Source of the DNA: Neckera pumila
Taxonomy: Eukaryota > Streptophyta > Bryopsida > Hypnales > Neckeraceae
Assembly: GCA_963969595.1 (NCBI GenBank)
Contig: OZ018416.1
Span: 3,984,065 to 4,048,064, forward strand
Direction of reading: 5' to 3'
DNA length: 64,000 nucleotides
This document shows, in pieces, positions 1 to 12,830 of the stretch (position 1 is its first letter; every line of letters begins with the position of its first letter). A program made the position numbers and the translations under genes. The notes under the pieces are model-generated. The model ran no database searches and was not told where the DNA came from. It saw nothing but the letters and a program-made list of their open reading frames with translations.

Positions 1-448
1 TAAGTGGAAAGTTTTAAAAATATTAATAAAAAATAAAAAATCATTTAGATTAAAAAATAAATTAAAATTTCTCGTGATATTTTTGTCATGGTTGAAATCA
101 ATGTTCCATCAATATACAGCTAAGAGCAGTCAAGACGGAAAAAGATAAAGAAGAAGCAGAGGCTTCAAAAGTAGTACTATGATAGGACAAAGTAAATGAC
201 ATAAAATACATTCTAAGATCCTCTTTGGAACGGCGTTGGTTAGATGTTGAATTGAAACTACTCGAAGCATGGATAAGTATAACGTAATCTCCGGAATCAT
301 TATTAGAAATAGAATATAATAGATTGTAAATAAAAATAAAATAAAAAAATAAAAAACAAAAATTTACTTTTTTTTTTCATCATTTAAATCAAAATTATGG
401 AGAAGAAAATCACAAAGGAATTTGATTGGACCTTAAAATATATACTTC
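1..448. other. AT-rich non-coding stretch, nothing recognised
   Basis: This stretch is AT-rich with A and T runs. I see no coding region, RNA gene or clear repeat end in it. Confidence 0.5.
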
Positions 449-1192
449 AAGGTAGTTGCAAGAAACACTTAATGACTTTGGCTCGAAACAGTCTTAGTAC
501 TAGAGTACTGTGCCTTTTGGAATAAATATTTTCATTAAAAAATAAAATATGGGTAATTTGTAAACATTCAAAAAAGTATATGTGTGAAAATTTCAGACTT
601 AGAAAAATTTATCTCTAAAAGTTTTGCATGGTCAATGAGTGTTGAAAATGGCAAGAAATAGACCCTTTGGGATTTTGTTTTTAGAAAATAGTAAAAGAAT
701 TCTAAAAATTCTAGAAAAAAACTATTTTTCCTAACTTGAAGATGCTTCTTCTCAATTATTTTTATTTTCCTTACTTGAAGATGCTTCTTCTCAGTTATTG
801 TATTCTCTACATGTGCTTAAAGGTAGTGCACTTTAAGCACATGTGGAAGGTGGGTATATTATTATTTTTGAAAAATCTCTTTGTAGGCTTGTGTATCTTT
901 AGTAGAACTACTTGTCTCCCGATTTCACCTTCAAATTTGCATGTTTGGGTTGGAAATAGTACTAAAAAATCCCAAAATGGCCAAGGCAGACATCCAATCG
1001 GGGGCAGTTTAAAAGTAGTAAACTAATTATTAAAAACTTGAAAAAATTACTCAGTGTCTAAAACTTTTATGTATACCCTCAATTGAAATTTCATAGAAAA
1101 CAGACATAAGATGCAAAAGTTATGAGCAAAAACTACCTATCTAAGGCCAAGGGGACAAAAAAAAAAGACAAGTGTTTCTTGCAACAACCCTT
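449..1192. mobile_element. Non-autonomous element with GCAAGAAACAC-type inverted ends
   Basis: The left end AAGGTAGTTGCAAGAAACAC is repeated inverted at 1170-1192, where the reverse complement begins AAGGGTTGTTGCAAGAAACA. Related ends occur at 38852/39546, 45810/46540, 48696/50142 and singly near 45559 and 57149, so this is a family. The interior has no convincing coding sequence. The small reading frame at 736-1026 contains a local tandem repeat and is probably chance. The superfamily is not clear; one sibling shows a 5-bp target duplication. Confidence 0.6.
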
Positions 1193-3300
1193 CAAATCAA
1201 TTCTAACATTCCTCCTTCTATCACAAATGAGCGACAAAGCAAAAAAATTCCGTAGTCATTCCAGATCCTCAAATTGTCCAAAAAAACAATGAAAAAAAAA
1301 TGAATTTATATTACTACCACCCACCCACCTACCCTGAACCCTATATCCTCTAAGACTATAATAAATTGAGTACGTATGATTTACATTAGAGAGCAACAAG
1401 TCCACTTTTTGATATCTACAATTTTATAGAGGAAAAAATATTACGTGTGGAATAAAAAGAAAGCATTTTAAAATTTCCTTTGATTTAAGATGAAACAAAG
1501 ATAGTCCAATATTTCAATAGCAAGCACTCTCCTACTCAAGCAATTCAAGGCATTTTACCTCAAACAAATCCTACTCAATTGGTGTTGGTGCTTGCATTCC
1601 TACTCGGTACAAAAGCTAGAATTCATCAGTGGAAATAAAACAAAATTGTATTTTTGAGGGGTCACACTATTTCTTAGCTGATAGCCAAGAGAAAATTTAT
1701 TTAATTGTCTATTACCTTACTGCCAGACATGAAGGTATCTTTGAAAATAGGACATTTTTATTGTAATTTTAGGTAACTCTTAATTTTTTTTTCTAAAATT
1801 GCTAAAAATTGCCAATCTTATTCATTTATTGACTATCAAATATATTGTTCTTCATTAATTCTGGTGACACAAAATAAATATGGACATAAAGTGAATATTT
1901 TTGTAGTTAATAATAGCATTAGAAAACTAATATACATTATAGGTTAAAACAATATACAAACCTGGATGTAAACAACTGCCACGGCAACCAATTCCAACAC
2001 CGAGCTACAGCCTTGGCCTACTAAGATTGATAGAGAGGACCCGATAGATGGATATAGAAATGACATGCAATTTGAGTTGATCATAGGTACTGCCATGATA
2101 AGCGTTGTCAAAAGCCAAGCTGTTGAATTTGTATACAAAGACGACAGAAATCACTGTAATATCTCTTTCTCAAAGCCAAGTCTTCATGACGATATAAGTT
2201 TATGAAAATCTCTATGCTCTTCAGAAACTCGGAGAAAGTTACCATGAAAAAAAATTCAAATTATCCTTGAAAGTGGACTTGGACACCCTTGTGCCTTTGA
2301 AAGTGAAAGTTGAAACATACATTCTCAACGTACCATCCAAGAGTATATATTCAGCTCAGTCTTCAAAACAAACAAGGAGAAATTGAGGGATTGCCTTTGA
2401 TTATAATACATTTGTTAATGTCGCATGATTTATTATGGGTTGCAATTATGTACTAGTACTAGTAGAGAAGTTTTCATTCAAAGAAACTACTTTGACACAT
2501 TCACATTGAACAAATATGAAAGAGTCATTAATTGCAACTATCTTCAAAGTGTATACGTGCAAATCTTGATGAAGGACGTCCTAAGGACATGCCACAAACA
2601 ATACTTCCAGTTCTTCCAAATCCTATGCATGCAAGAGCTAACAAACAATCCTTTGAAAGGCAAAACTGCAAGAAAGGTCATATTTATGAAGAAAATGCAA
2701 TTTTCCCTGTGCTTCACATTTGTGTCATGTTATTGAGCAGTAAAAAAATAATCCTATATGCAACTACAAGAAAACACAAAGAATATAATGAAACAAAAAG
2801 AAACTAAAATTTGGAAACCTCAAGCTAATTGACAGTTTCTAGATAAAAACAAAGCTCGCGAACGAAGAGAATGGCTACTCTAAATAGTCCTACTGTTGAA
2901 ATTACCACATCAATGCATCAAATCATGTGTTTAGCAGTACTCCAATAATAGACAAGACATAGAATGTAAGAAAAAAAAATTAGATATCACGTAGAAAAAG
3001 CCCCATATCCGCATGAAATTACATTTAAAAAAAAAAGACCAAAACACACATGCAAGCTAGTACTAACCTGCTGCACCGCATGAAGTCTTTTGCATTGAAT
3101 GATCCTTGGTACAAGGGAAAGCATCCAGATTTTTGCTTGCTTGTCATTTTCTCGTTCTGCTCATCTTGATCCACTCATGGTAACCCGCAATCATTCAAAG
3201 AAAAAGAAACCTATCTGCAAAACCAAGACTACCTATCAATTCTTGAATCTCCAAAAACATGCCCAATTTGTTCTTTTTTTTTTTTTGACATCATTCATGA
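1193..3300. other. AT-rich non-coding stretch, nothing recognised
   Basis: Only short open frames without recognisable domains occur here (for example around 2425-2807). I see no element ends that I could pair. Confidence 0.4.
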
Positions 3301-3900
3301 CATAATCTTTGAAGGTCCCCATAGTTCGCCATTTGGCGAATGCTTTAGCCCTACATAAGCGCCATGTGGGCGGGCAGTGCCATGTAGGAAAAAATTTCAT
3401 CTGGTTTGCTACTAAGAAGGTTTGTGACATGGACCCGGTGTCGTGTTGAGAGGAGCGCGCTTTGGGAATACGCAAAGTATCTGGCTGCAACTAGAACTAG
3501 TTAGTCATTGACTTCAAATAATCTTCAAGTCTTCAATCTTCTCTCCGTTCTTTGGCCTTCAAACTCCTCCTCGTTGGCCTATTATGTGTTGGTTCTAAAC
3601 GGGTCAGGATTCGGTCAGGTAGGTAATAAGAACCACGGGCCTCGGATGGGTAAAACGGGACGGCATAACATGAGATGCCGTCCGGATGATGGGCTCCTGA
3701 ACTTCAAACTCCCGATGACCAGCTCTAACTAGGCTTTAGCTTTCACCGTGAGAACATACAGATTCGACCATGTGGGTGATTAAATCCCACCGTCTCCACA
3801 AATACAAAATGAGGCTAAGCATTGGTTTAACCCAAGCTGCCCGCAACAACAAAAGCTTACAATAAAAGACAAGCCACAAGCCACAACACACAAATTCTCC
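3301..3900. other. GC-richer unclassified segment
   Basis: Base composition rises compared with the surroundings around 3310-3480 and 3590-3740. A palindromic ATTCGCCAAATGGCGAA motif (inverted in the text) lies near 3327. The segment could be part of an old LTR or a gene remnant, but I could not find paired ends, a target duplication or a coherent reading frame. Confidence 0.25.
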
Positions 3901-3967
3901 TCCAACTCCAACTTCAAATCTTCACTCCAACTTCAATTTCAAAGCTAAACTTTGAATGAACGCCATC

Positions 3968-4335
3968 AATGCTCCACAACTCCAAATAGAATGAGTGATA
4001 GCTTTTTGTAAAGCTAATACAATTTTCTATACTTTCACCAAATTTCAATTCATTCAAATACTCTCTCCAATATCTATGATTGCCCAAAGTTTCGGCCTCT
4101 AAAAGTGAGGGCAGCAAACCCTCCTCCACTTCAACACTCACAACTCACTCATAAATGCTCCAAATACAACAAATGATAGCTATTTGAAAAGCTAACAAAA
4201 TTCTCTACAACTTCTCAAAATTTAATTGCAAAATAAAAATCTTTCCGTCTTCTATGGTTGGTCAAAGTCTCAGCCCCTTCAATTGGGAGGCAACAGACCT
4301 TCCTCCACTCAAATTAGCACAAATCTCCACTCACA
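3968..4335. repeat. Two diverged tandem units of about 186 bp
   Basis: The unit beginning AATGCTCCACAACTCC near 3968 is followed by a second unit beginning AATGCTCCAAATACAAC near 4154. Both carry a shared block around GATAGCT, AAAGCTAA and a later CCTCCAC. The two copies have clearly diverged. No function is apparent. Confidence 0.55.
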
Positions 4336-4388
4336 ACTTCAATTCAAGCAAGAAAAGACCTCTTCCAATCACAACATCATAATACACA

Positions 4389-4505
4389 ACTCCTCCAATT
4401 TTCATTGAAAACCCCCTTCTCCAAAACATAACACAACAACAACCTCCAATTTTCATTGAAAAACCCCCTTCTCCAAAACATAACACAACAACAACCTCCA
4501 AACAT
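4389..4505. repeat. Two near-identical tandem units of about 59 bp
   Basis: The block starting CTCCAATTTTCATTGAAAA and running through CCCCCTTCTCC and ACACAACAACAAC occurs twice in direct succession with almost no change. This indicates a recent local duplication. Confidence 0.7.
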
Positions 4506-4559
4506 TCGAATCCCCCCCTAAACTCACAATGAGAGAGAAGATTGAAAAAAATCACCTTT

Positions 4560-5391
4560 TTCCCACCTTAACTTCACTCTAACTTCACCCTATCTCTTTA
4601 TCTTCTACTTTTCCACTCAATCTCCATCTTATCTTATCTCTAACTTCACTCTATCCACTCTATCTACAGAATAAAGAACTAAAATCTACATATATCTAGT
4701 AGAGGTAAAAAAAACACTAGAACCTCAATTTCTTGAGACCTAGAAAAGAAAACCTCTAGTTTGACATAGTAATCTAAATAAAACTCAAAGAAGAATATCG
4801 AATGAGATGAAGCCACCTCAAATGATGTCAACTTCTTTATAATGCAACAAATATTAAAATCTATCAAAATCATATATATATATATATATACATAATCTAT
4901 ATAATGTCTGCATTTGCAACACGACACCGGGGAAAAGTGATGTGGATCCACCAATATCTGATGTAGACCCACTCATATCTAGCATGGTTTGCATTGTTAG
5001 CATCCTTTTATGATATTAAAAAAAAATTATATTGTTTTTTGAAATGTCAATTTAGATGTCTACTTAGACGTTTGTAGAGACATCAATTTCTGCATATTGT
5101 ACCCATAGGGCAAGGTTAATTGTAAAATTATTTAAAAAAATAAAAAAATAAAAAAATAAAATGAACAAGAAAAATTGTTGAATTCAACATGAATTAAAGA
5201 AGACCTTACCATCTACCATCAAGAGAATTTTTGATGGAAAAATGAAGGAATTTATTCATTAAAAGTTAGTAAAATGAACGGTAGAGAGGTCCTATTTATT
5301 TCCGTAGTCTGTCAATGGTGAAACAAAAGATATGGGATAATTAGAATATGGTAACTTGACCATTGTAAGTCTTGACATTGTTTCAAACATC
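4560..5391. other. AT-rich stretch with a short (AT)n run
   Basis: A short AT dinucleotide run lies at about 4871-4891. I recognise nothing else here. Confidence 0.4.
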
Positions 5392-6342
5392 CATTAGAGA
5401 AAAAATCAACCCTTCGAAGGGCCTCTCTATATTGAAATGCCACGCTATTTCAAGTTGGCTTGTCAAGTTGGAAAAAAAAACCCGATGAGTAGTCAAAGTG
5501 TATGACTGCTCGCCCCAGCAGTCAGATTTCGCAATTTTTATTTTTATTTTTATTTATTTATTTATTTTTATTTTTATTTTATTTTATTTTATTTTTAGGA
5601 CTTAAAATTCTAGGTGTTAAGTCTAAGTATTTTTGTCAAAGTCCACTATTGTTCTAATACATATACTTCTATACATATCTTCAAAATAGATATGACTTAG
5701 AATAAATCTAATTAAAAATGGAGCCTCTTAAACAGTTAGTCACCTAATTGTTCTTGCACTATTCTTACTATCAGTTAGTGTTATAATTATGTTATATTCT
5801 AATTGATATTCTCTTCTCACCTTGGGGAAGACATAGCATTTAGGAATGACAGAGCAAGGACTGCTCTGACTTGTCCTAAAGCTCCCTGCAAACCCTAAAT
5901 ATTTTATCATTTAAAAATTGACGGCAGATTGAGGCTCGTGCCTTAATTCTCCAACTGATATGTGAATTGGAACTTGAGTTTGGTAAGCTGCGGCTTCAAT
6001 AGCAAACTTGTCGCTCATTTGATGGCTCTTGCACCTCCCTTAGGATTATTCAAACACCTAAAGCAGATCATTTGGCTACTTGAATTGCTACTTGATCGCT
6101 ACAACAAAGGAGGCTTTGGAACGTCCAATTCTTTATCAAGTTTTTGTTTTGGTGTCTAGACTTGGGAGAATTATGGTGTTGGGCTCTCAAAATAGTAGCC
6201 AACAGGTGGTGTTTTGTCTAAGTAACTTTACCGCATCTTGGTTCTAAAAACAGAGCTAACTTGCGGCAGCTTTGTGCTTGTAACTTTGTGCTTTTGCTTT
6301 TGCTTGAATTAGTTTTCTCTGGCATTTTTACGACCACAAGTA

Positions 6343-6855
6343 GTGGAGTCCTTAAGACACCTCGTGTATGTCAAGAAACAGAGTAATTGTTTTCTTGTTG
6401 ATATGGGTACAGGTGAGGGATTCCACTTCCAAAGACTCTTGTTTGTTTTTCTCAACTTTAAGCAATTGGAGTTTTTGGTGCTACCAAATTTCTACCACCA
6501 AACCTTCTCTGGTTCTTCAAAGCCTGAACTTGTTGCAGAAGTTCTTTGGGCGTTTCTTCTTTGGTTGATCTTTTGCTTCACAGATAGATTCATATCCCTT
6601 GCAAATTTAACTTTTTTTGTAAAAAAAGCTATATTGATCTGTAAGTTATGGCCTAACTTGGCAGACTTTGCAAGCTCATGTTTGGTCCGTTTGAAAAAAC
6701 AAAGGCTAGGGAGTTTTCTCTGCGTCCTTCATACTTTTAGATATTTCTTGTTTCATCATACTATTGCAAGTTATTGCTTTGGGATGATTAATGGAAAAAT
6801 TTGTATAAACTGGGCGGCATCTACTTGCATTGGCCAGTGGTTCTTTGACAATTAA
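6343..6855 (+). other. 170-codon open frame, probably not a gene
   Basis: This is the longest open frame in the window (170 codons). It lies inside the insertion that splits the MITE, antisense to the RNase H-like relic. I recognise no domain, and the residues are dominated by phenylalanine and leucine as expected from T-rich DNA. It is most likely fortuitous. Confidence 0.15.
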
Positions 6856-6945
6856 AAAAATCTCTTTGGTTTCCAAAAATTTAATGGAAGCGTCAGAATA
6901 GATTAAATATTCACTTCCTTGAGGTACTAATGGAGTGTTCAAACT
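6700..6945 (-). pseudogene. Relic of a Ty3-type retrotransposon RNase H
   Basis: The minus-strand translation near 6942-6885 reads NTPLVPQGSEYLIYSDAS, which resembles the start of the RNase H domain of Ty3/gypsy polyproteins (proline, glycine, then YSDAS with the catalytic Asp). A weak ANASR match to the usual AYASR block follows. The next expected blocks are not intact and no integrase or LTRs are visible, so this is a decayed fragment. The identification rests on one short motif. Confidence 0.35.
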
Positions 6946-7467
6946 ATAAGGCTAAAATCTCTTCTGATGTATATAAACAGTCCAGGTTAAGGTTTACTTC
7001 TAAACTTTTCAAAACCAAATAGATACTACCTATAACAAAGCACATGTGGTTCTTTAATTGATATAGATTATTCTTTGTTGATTATACTTTGAAGGTTAAT
7101 ATTAGATACTGGTTCTTTCACTCTAAGATACTTCTGACTCTAAATAACAAGATGTAATCTTAATGCCAAAATTCGAACTTATATTTGGATTAGAACTTGG
7201 AATCTACTTTGATTTTTATAGGGAAGTTTCTAAAAAGATATTTTTTTTTAAATTAATTTTTTATTCGTAAATTTGGATTCCTGCGCCACTGTCACTGTTG
7301 TTTCAGCTGCACAGAAATAGCGGAAAAAATAAATTTTCAACCCCTTAAAACTGAATTTCCGGGTATTGAAGGGGTCGTGGAGAGGCCCTTTAGAGGGTTG
7401 ATTTTTTCTCTAATGTAGACGTTGTTTCAGTCATCTCAATGTTGTTTCAGACATCTAGATCATGTTG

Positions 7468-7746
7468 CATTAGAGGGGATTTGGAGGTATTGGAGGGCTG
7501 CAAGTTCCTTTGCGTTCCTAGATTGCGAGAAAGCAGTTGCAGCAGCTGACTGACGTGGTACAGCAATTGCCACGTCATTTTTCATCTTTTTTTTCATTTT
7601 TTTTCATTTTCATTTTTTTTTTACAAAAATATCATTTTAAGCAAAAAAAAAAGTTCTGACACATCCATACCGCCGTTTACTGAATCTGGCCAGATTAGGG
7701 AACAGGCCTGAAATGGCCCTCCAAGGCCCTCGAATCCCCTCTAATG
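7468..7746. mobile_element. CATTAGAG-type MITE, 279 bp
   Basis: The ends are CATTAGAGGGGATTTGG and its inverse CGAATCCCCTCTAATG. A CTGACGTGG and GCCACGTCA core and a T-rich centre match the copies at 10745-11014 and 50143-50859. It carries no coding sequence. This copy gives the empty site for the LTR inserted in the 50 kb copy. Confidence 0.75.
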
Positions 7747-8500
7747 TTTTTGACATTTTACATTGAACACAATTCTTGCTTTATATATATTCCATATGGA
7801 TTGTTCACTTCCTACCACCGCACTTGTATAAAGATCATTTTTTTTCATCTATGGTGCACATCTGTCCATTTTCTTTTTTTGCAAAGCATGCCATGTGGCT
7901 GCCCTTCCCCTAAATTTTCATTTATGGTCAACATTTTATCATAGCCCATAGTAATTTTGACTAACGTATCCATTGTCAAAATGAGTCTATTTGCTAACGT
8001 GGCAGTGTATACTTTTTTGGATGCCCCAAATAACATCAATATATATAACTTCAGTCATGTCAAATAAAACATTAGCGTCAATGATAACATCAACTTAGAT
8101 TTATAGTAAAAAGCCAATGTTCTCCAACATCCACAAAAATCTACCTTGTTGGGCCAGATGTCCTTTGAAATCTTCATGTTTTATCAAACATCGCGCTTTA
8201 GTGGTAAAACACCGCCAAAATCGTGGTTTTTTAAAAGTTTGTGTGGAAATCTTACTTCACACAAAACGAAAAAACTTCCTAATGTGTTTGAGACACCGAA
8301 CTTACCCTAGCAAAGACCCTAGCAAAATTCATTCAAGCTCCACAAAAATTGCTCCTGCCACGTAAAAGCATACCATTATCCTAAAGGCAAACACAAATTG
8401 CAATAATACACAACTAGTATATAGCTTAGCAAAGTATTGCTTTGAAGCTGTAATCTAATTTTAAACCTAGCTGGCACCAAAAAAAGTTAACAATCAGATC
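7747..8500. other. AT-rich stretch, nothing recognised
   Basis: Short open frames lie on both strands here without any recognisable domain. Confidence 0.4.
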
Positions 8501-8850
8501 CACGGCTCCACTGTCAGCTTCTCCTATCGATCACCAAGTGCAAGGATTGCTCAAAACCATCATCTCTCAAAACAACTAAAAAGCCACACGTCAATGAACT
8601 TTTTGACTCCTACAAACCTTATAGACAATCACTATAGGGACATTGAGAAAAACACAAACTCCTCTTCTCACTCGGACTTTCTATTGCATACAAAACAAAA
8701 CGATCTTGTAACTACACCACAATCCATCCAAGGGAAGAAAAGAACTGATAGGGGAAATTTACATCAAACCCGTTGTCACCAAAGATGATGACCCTCAACA
8801 AGGTCCAATTCCAAGCCAACATTGCAAGAAAATCTTTCTTCCTCAGCTAC

Positions 8851-9010
8851 CTGACCTCCAAACCTAAGAAATCCTTCAAAGCGCGCTTCAAATCGTCTTC
8901 TTGAACTTCTGTCAAACGCATGTTGATGTATAATCAGTGGTTGTGGTGCATGGAAATGGGTGAGAGAGGGAGAAATAGAGAGGAAGAGGAGGAAGAGGCA
9001 TAGAGACTAA
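8851..9010 (-). other. Possible first exon of an unknown gene or gene remnant
   Basis: On the minus strand a CT-rich leader (about 9005-8950) precedes an ATG at 8921. It opens a 23-codon stretch beginning MRLTEVQEDDLKRALKDF and ending at a possible donor CAG|GTAGCT at 8851. The composition is higher in GC than its surroundings, as in the real genes of this window. I could not extend it into further exons and recognise no family. It may be a decayed gene. Confidence 0.2.
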
Positions 9011-9239
9011 GTTAGGAGCAGAGTACCGCCGACCAAAAATGCCATATTTCCTTGACCGATCAGCACTTCGCTACTCAATTTATTGATTTCCACTTTCTAG
9101 CATGACCTTCCAGCAATATAACGTGGTTTTATGCAATTCCTTACTAATATCTCTTCTTAAAACATCCACATCTCTTGTAGTGGAGCCTTCACGTTAGTTG
9201 CATAGACAAACAAAGTCACAAATATTGAGGAACAGATAA

Positions 9240-9985
9240 GATTTTCTAACAACTATGAAATTTGAGTCAATCAATTGGTATAGAGAGTGTCTAAGACAAA
9301 GCATGATGATGGGCACTAAGATAAAATGAACAAGGTTGTTGCAGAAGTACTAACTGATCTTTAGGCATTGAAGCAAAGACAAAATAAACATGTGCAGTGG
9401 TTTTATGACAAATTTACACAAACAACAAGTAAACTCAAAAGTTGTCCAAATGAGTCAATTCTCTATACTTGGTTCAAAACAACATTGTTTAAACACATGT
9501 ATATACAAGACATTTACATGAGAACCAATGTACTTACCTCAAAATTCTAGATGTGAAAAACAATATTGCTAAAAAGTTTGACAGAATTGGAGTCACACCA
9601 ACCAAAATCATGGATAGAGCAACTAGCCTATTACTACCCTAGTATTTCTAACAAAAAATATAGATTTCAAAGTTGGAATGATCCCAAACAAAAATTAGAT
9701 CCAACCAAAAAATGCACATAAATGGCAATGGAATTCAAGCCAAACAATACACATTGTATTTCAACTAGGAAGGACACCAATGGCTTGTTGGAAATGCAGT
9801 GCATTGGATCATTGCATAATGAACCGCCGAGTTGCTAGACAACAATGGACACAAATGAAGAAGAAATCAACACAAAAATGTGGCAGGTCCAAAGCTACTA
9901 TCATCGAACTTACAAGATCAGAGACTTACATTGTTAATTTCATCACAAACATAGAGACATTGGAGTTCTCACTTGTGGACAAATA
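9240..9985 (+). pseudogene. Decayed retrotransposon gag fragment with zinc knuckle remnant
   Basis: Two broken frames (9368-9550 and 9780-9986) fit a gag capsid region. One reads QRQNKHVQWFYDKFTQ. The other has CWKCSALDHCIMNRR, close to the CX2CX4HX4C zinc knuckle but with the last cysteine replaced. Stop codons separate the parts. No protease, polymerase or LTR was found next to it. Confidence 0.4.
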
Positions 9986-9989
9986 AGCA

Positions 9990-10640
9990 ATCAAACCATG
10001 CTAATTGATTGATTGATGACAACCATTAAAATTCATTGCATCAAATTTAAAACAAATTATATGCAGATATAACATCAGAATTATTGGTACAATTGTATAT
10101 CCTTTGAAAAATAATGTCTCAAACCAATGTATCTATGCCAATAGAACGTTTACTACGACTAAGTTTGGAGTTAAAATAATAGTTTGCAAAATACAAAATT
10201 CAACAAAATATTGAAGACATACCATCCATGGACGCATAAATCAATCAATTTTAAATTGAAAGCTTCAAGGAGCAAAACATTAATGCTTGAAGCGCTTATA
10301 GTTCCATCTTTTAAGGGTTTATAGATGAAAGCTCTCTCAAAGGTATTAAAAAATTTTCTTTAAAGGAAAAGATATATTTTTAGAATAAGTAAATAACAAA
10401 TGTGAAGACAAATGACAATGTGAAAAATGTGAAAATTGAGCCAAATTAATGGCAATAAATCCAAACTTGAAATAGTAAAAAATATAGACAAAACAAATGT
10501 TTCAACAATGGTAGCTTCAAATTATACATTTTAGCCTTAAAATTATTTGGCTTCAAAATTTAAATGGTTTTTTTAGATTGCATTTTAGCCACATAAAATT
10601 GCAATGTATAACGGCTAACAAAACTAAGTCCAAATGGAAA
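9990..10640. other. AT-rich stretch, possibly decayed retrotransposon
   Basis: This may continue the gag relic to its left, but no reading frame or motif survives that I can recognise. Confidence 0.3.
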
Positions 10641-11480
10641 CATTTTCATTCAAACAACCATACTATAAGCATCAATGGCAAAGTCCAATAGTGGATATAC
10701 AAAAGTTAGAGTGTACAATATATTACACGTTACCATGGAAGTTTCATTAGAGGAGTTTTGGGCCTCCTAAGAGACTACAAATTCCTAGATTGTGGGAACT
10801 CTGCAGGAATGCTGGGATGCTGCCAAATAGCCAGGCTGACGTAGCCAAGCGACTGCCACGTTAGATTTTTTATTTTTTATTTTTTATTTTTAGTATTCTT
10901 TTAACATTTTAACATTTTTTTTTTTAAATAATTTTTTTCTGACAGCAGTGCACTATTCCCAGCATCGAGAACAGCCCTAAAACGGTCTTCCGGAGACTCA
11001 AAACTCCTCTAATGGAAGAAAAAATTAGTTGTGATTTGAAAGAGAATCAATTTCAAAGTTAGACTTGTCTAAAACTTGATTTTGTTCAATATGATTTGGA
11101 ATTAGTTTATCTTTTTTCAAGGGTTTTTTAGAACTCTCAAAAAACTTCTTGTGCCTTGGCATGTTAGTATATATACATCCTTTTAGATTGTTGTACATAA
11201 AAATTGAAGGAAAATGACATTTATAGAAATTAAAATATCAACAATTTGACATACATGCAAATTATATTGGTTTTCACAATATTAGAATTTATTTTTGGAA
11301 TTGAGAGCACGGGATGGCATTAGCAATTGTAGAGAGAGTATAGGTTGCAACATAGACCATTGTTATACATTAATGCCCTTAAATTTGAAATATTTGTTGA
11401 AATAGACAATGTGTTTAGTTTATATTTTATAGCCATATATTATATTTTTAGGTTCAATTTTTAGTAAACTTTTTATGCAA
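10640..11480. repeat. Single-arm copy of the 27.4-28.8 kb foldback repeat, interrupted by a MITE
   Basis: Sequence from CATTCAAACAACCATAC through TTACCATGGAAG and on to the ATTTTATAGCCATA region matches one arm of the large inverted repeat at 27413-28801, with more divergence. It is interrupted by the MITE at 10745-11014, which both arms at 27.5 and 28.65 kb lack. Confidence 0.7.
10745..11014. mobile_element. CATTAGAG-type MITE, 270 bp, with a known empty site
   Basis: The ends are CATTAGAGGAGTTTTGG and CAAAACTCCTCTAATG. The flanks GGAAGTTT and GAAGAAAAAATTAG are joined directly as GGAAGTTTGAAGAAAAAA at about 27550, and inverted at about 28660. These are the unoccupied sites. A long target duplication is not evident. 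Confidence 0.8.
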
Positions 11481-12420
11481 GCTTGGATTTGAAAATAATA
11501 TGCACTGGTTTACACAAGGAAGACATGCTACAAGTGTCTGTTAATCACTTGTAGGAATATTGACCTTGTAGCTCTTGGAGGTGGCTTCTATTTCCTTTGA
11601 CTTGTGCTTCATTCATGTAGATGGACATTTATTCTTTGCAGGAAGAAAGGACAATAAGTAGATTTAGAAATGGAAGCAATTTGCAATTCATAAAATGTAC
11701 AATGATTACACTACTAGAAAATCATGACCAAATCAATAGAAAATCAATAGAAAATCAATAGAAAATCAACAGATTTTGTTGTTCGGGGTAGTAGAATGAC
11801 CATTTTTGTTAATTTTCGAACTTTTTGTGAAAATCAATAGAATTGTGTTAACCCTTCTATTAATTTGAATAGTGCAATGAGTACTATTAGAAAATCAAGA
11901 CCAAATCAACAAAAAATTTGGGAATAAAAAATCTTTTTGGAATCTTTTTGGAATCTTAGAATTTTTTGGAATTTTTTGGAATTTTAAAGAATCTTATAGA
12001 ATCTTGTGGAATCTTCTAAGGCTCTTATAAAAAAATTGTAAGAATTTTGAAATCTTATGGAATCTTGTAGAATCTTATAAAATCTTTATCCAAAGTGTAT
12101 TTTAGTACTAGCTGAATGTTTAAAAATTTTCAAAATAATTTAAATAAAGCTATAATTAAAAAATTATGTTTGAAAAAGTCATTTTTATATAAACGAGCAA
12201 ATCTAGGAGACCATGACAATTAGCTAGATTTGTTGGGGTTGAAATTTTTTATCCATACTTTCAACAAGATTGTTGACATAGTTCCAAAGATCCAATGGAA
12301 TTCTTTATACATACTTTAATTCAACAAGATTGTTGAAAATTAGATCCAATGGAATACTATGTCCATTCTAGATTTTATTTATTGACTTAATTATTTGCAA
12401 TTTGGTGTTTTTTGAAGTCA

Positions 12421-12764
12421 ACAAAGTTTGACGGTCATTTTGGCATAGTAGAACAACTTTTTTCAAAACACTTTGAAATGAGAAAAGTTAGAAAAACAAG
12501 TTAATTTTCATCTCAAAAAATTTGTTTTACATTTGGAGCGTCCAATCAAAAGTTATGGGCAAATTTCAAAGAGGGTTGGAAGGGACATTTTTTTGGACAT
12601 TTTCAAACATCCTCTATGAATTTTTTCCACACTTTTGATTGGAGGCTCCAAATCTCAAATGCATTTTTGGAGATGAAATTTAACTTGATTCTCAAACTTT
12701 TCTTAGTTCAAAGCTTTTTGAATGAAAATTGTTCTACTATGTCTAAATGGCCTCCAAAGTTTGC
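12421..12764. repeat. Foldback (inverted repeat) inside the CACTA-type element
   Basis: The left arm around GGCATAGTAGAACAA pairs with GTTCTACTATGTCTA in the right arm, with the centre near 12590. The centre AGGGTTGGAAGGGACATTTT is shared with the larger foldback at 19598-20172, so both belong to one family. No coding sequence is supported. Confidence 0.65.
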
Positions 12765-12830
12765 TAATTTTACAACTGCAAGAACAAAATATATTAAATT
12801 CCACAACCATAATATACAGTTGCAATAATG

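Larger units (their letters stand above)
5392..7415. mobile_element. CATTAGAG-type MITE split by a retrotransposon-like insertion
   Basis: The left half begins CATTAGAGAAAAAATCAACC at 5392 and carries the internal ACTGCTCGCC block also seen in the intact copy at 55907-56238. The matching right half, ending TTTTTTCTCTAATG at 7415, begins near 7230. The roughly 1.6 kb between them (about 5600-7230) is not part of the intact copy, so it is an insertion into this MITE. Confidence 0.6.
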
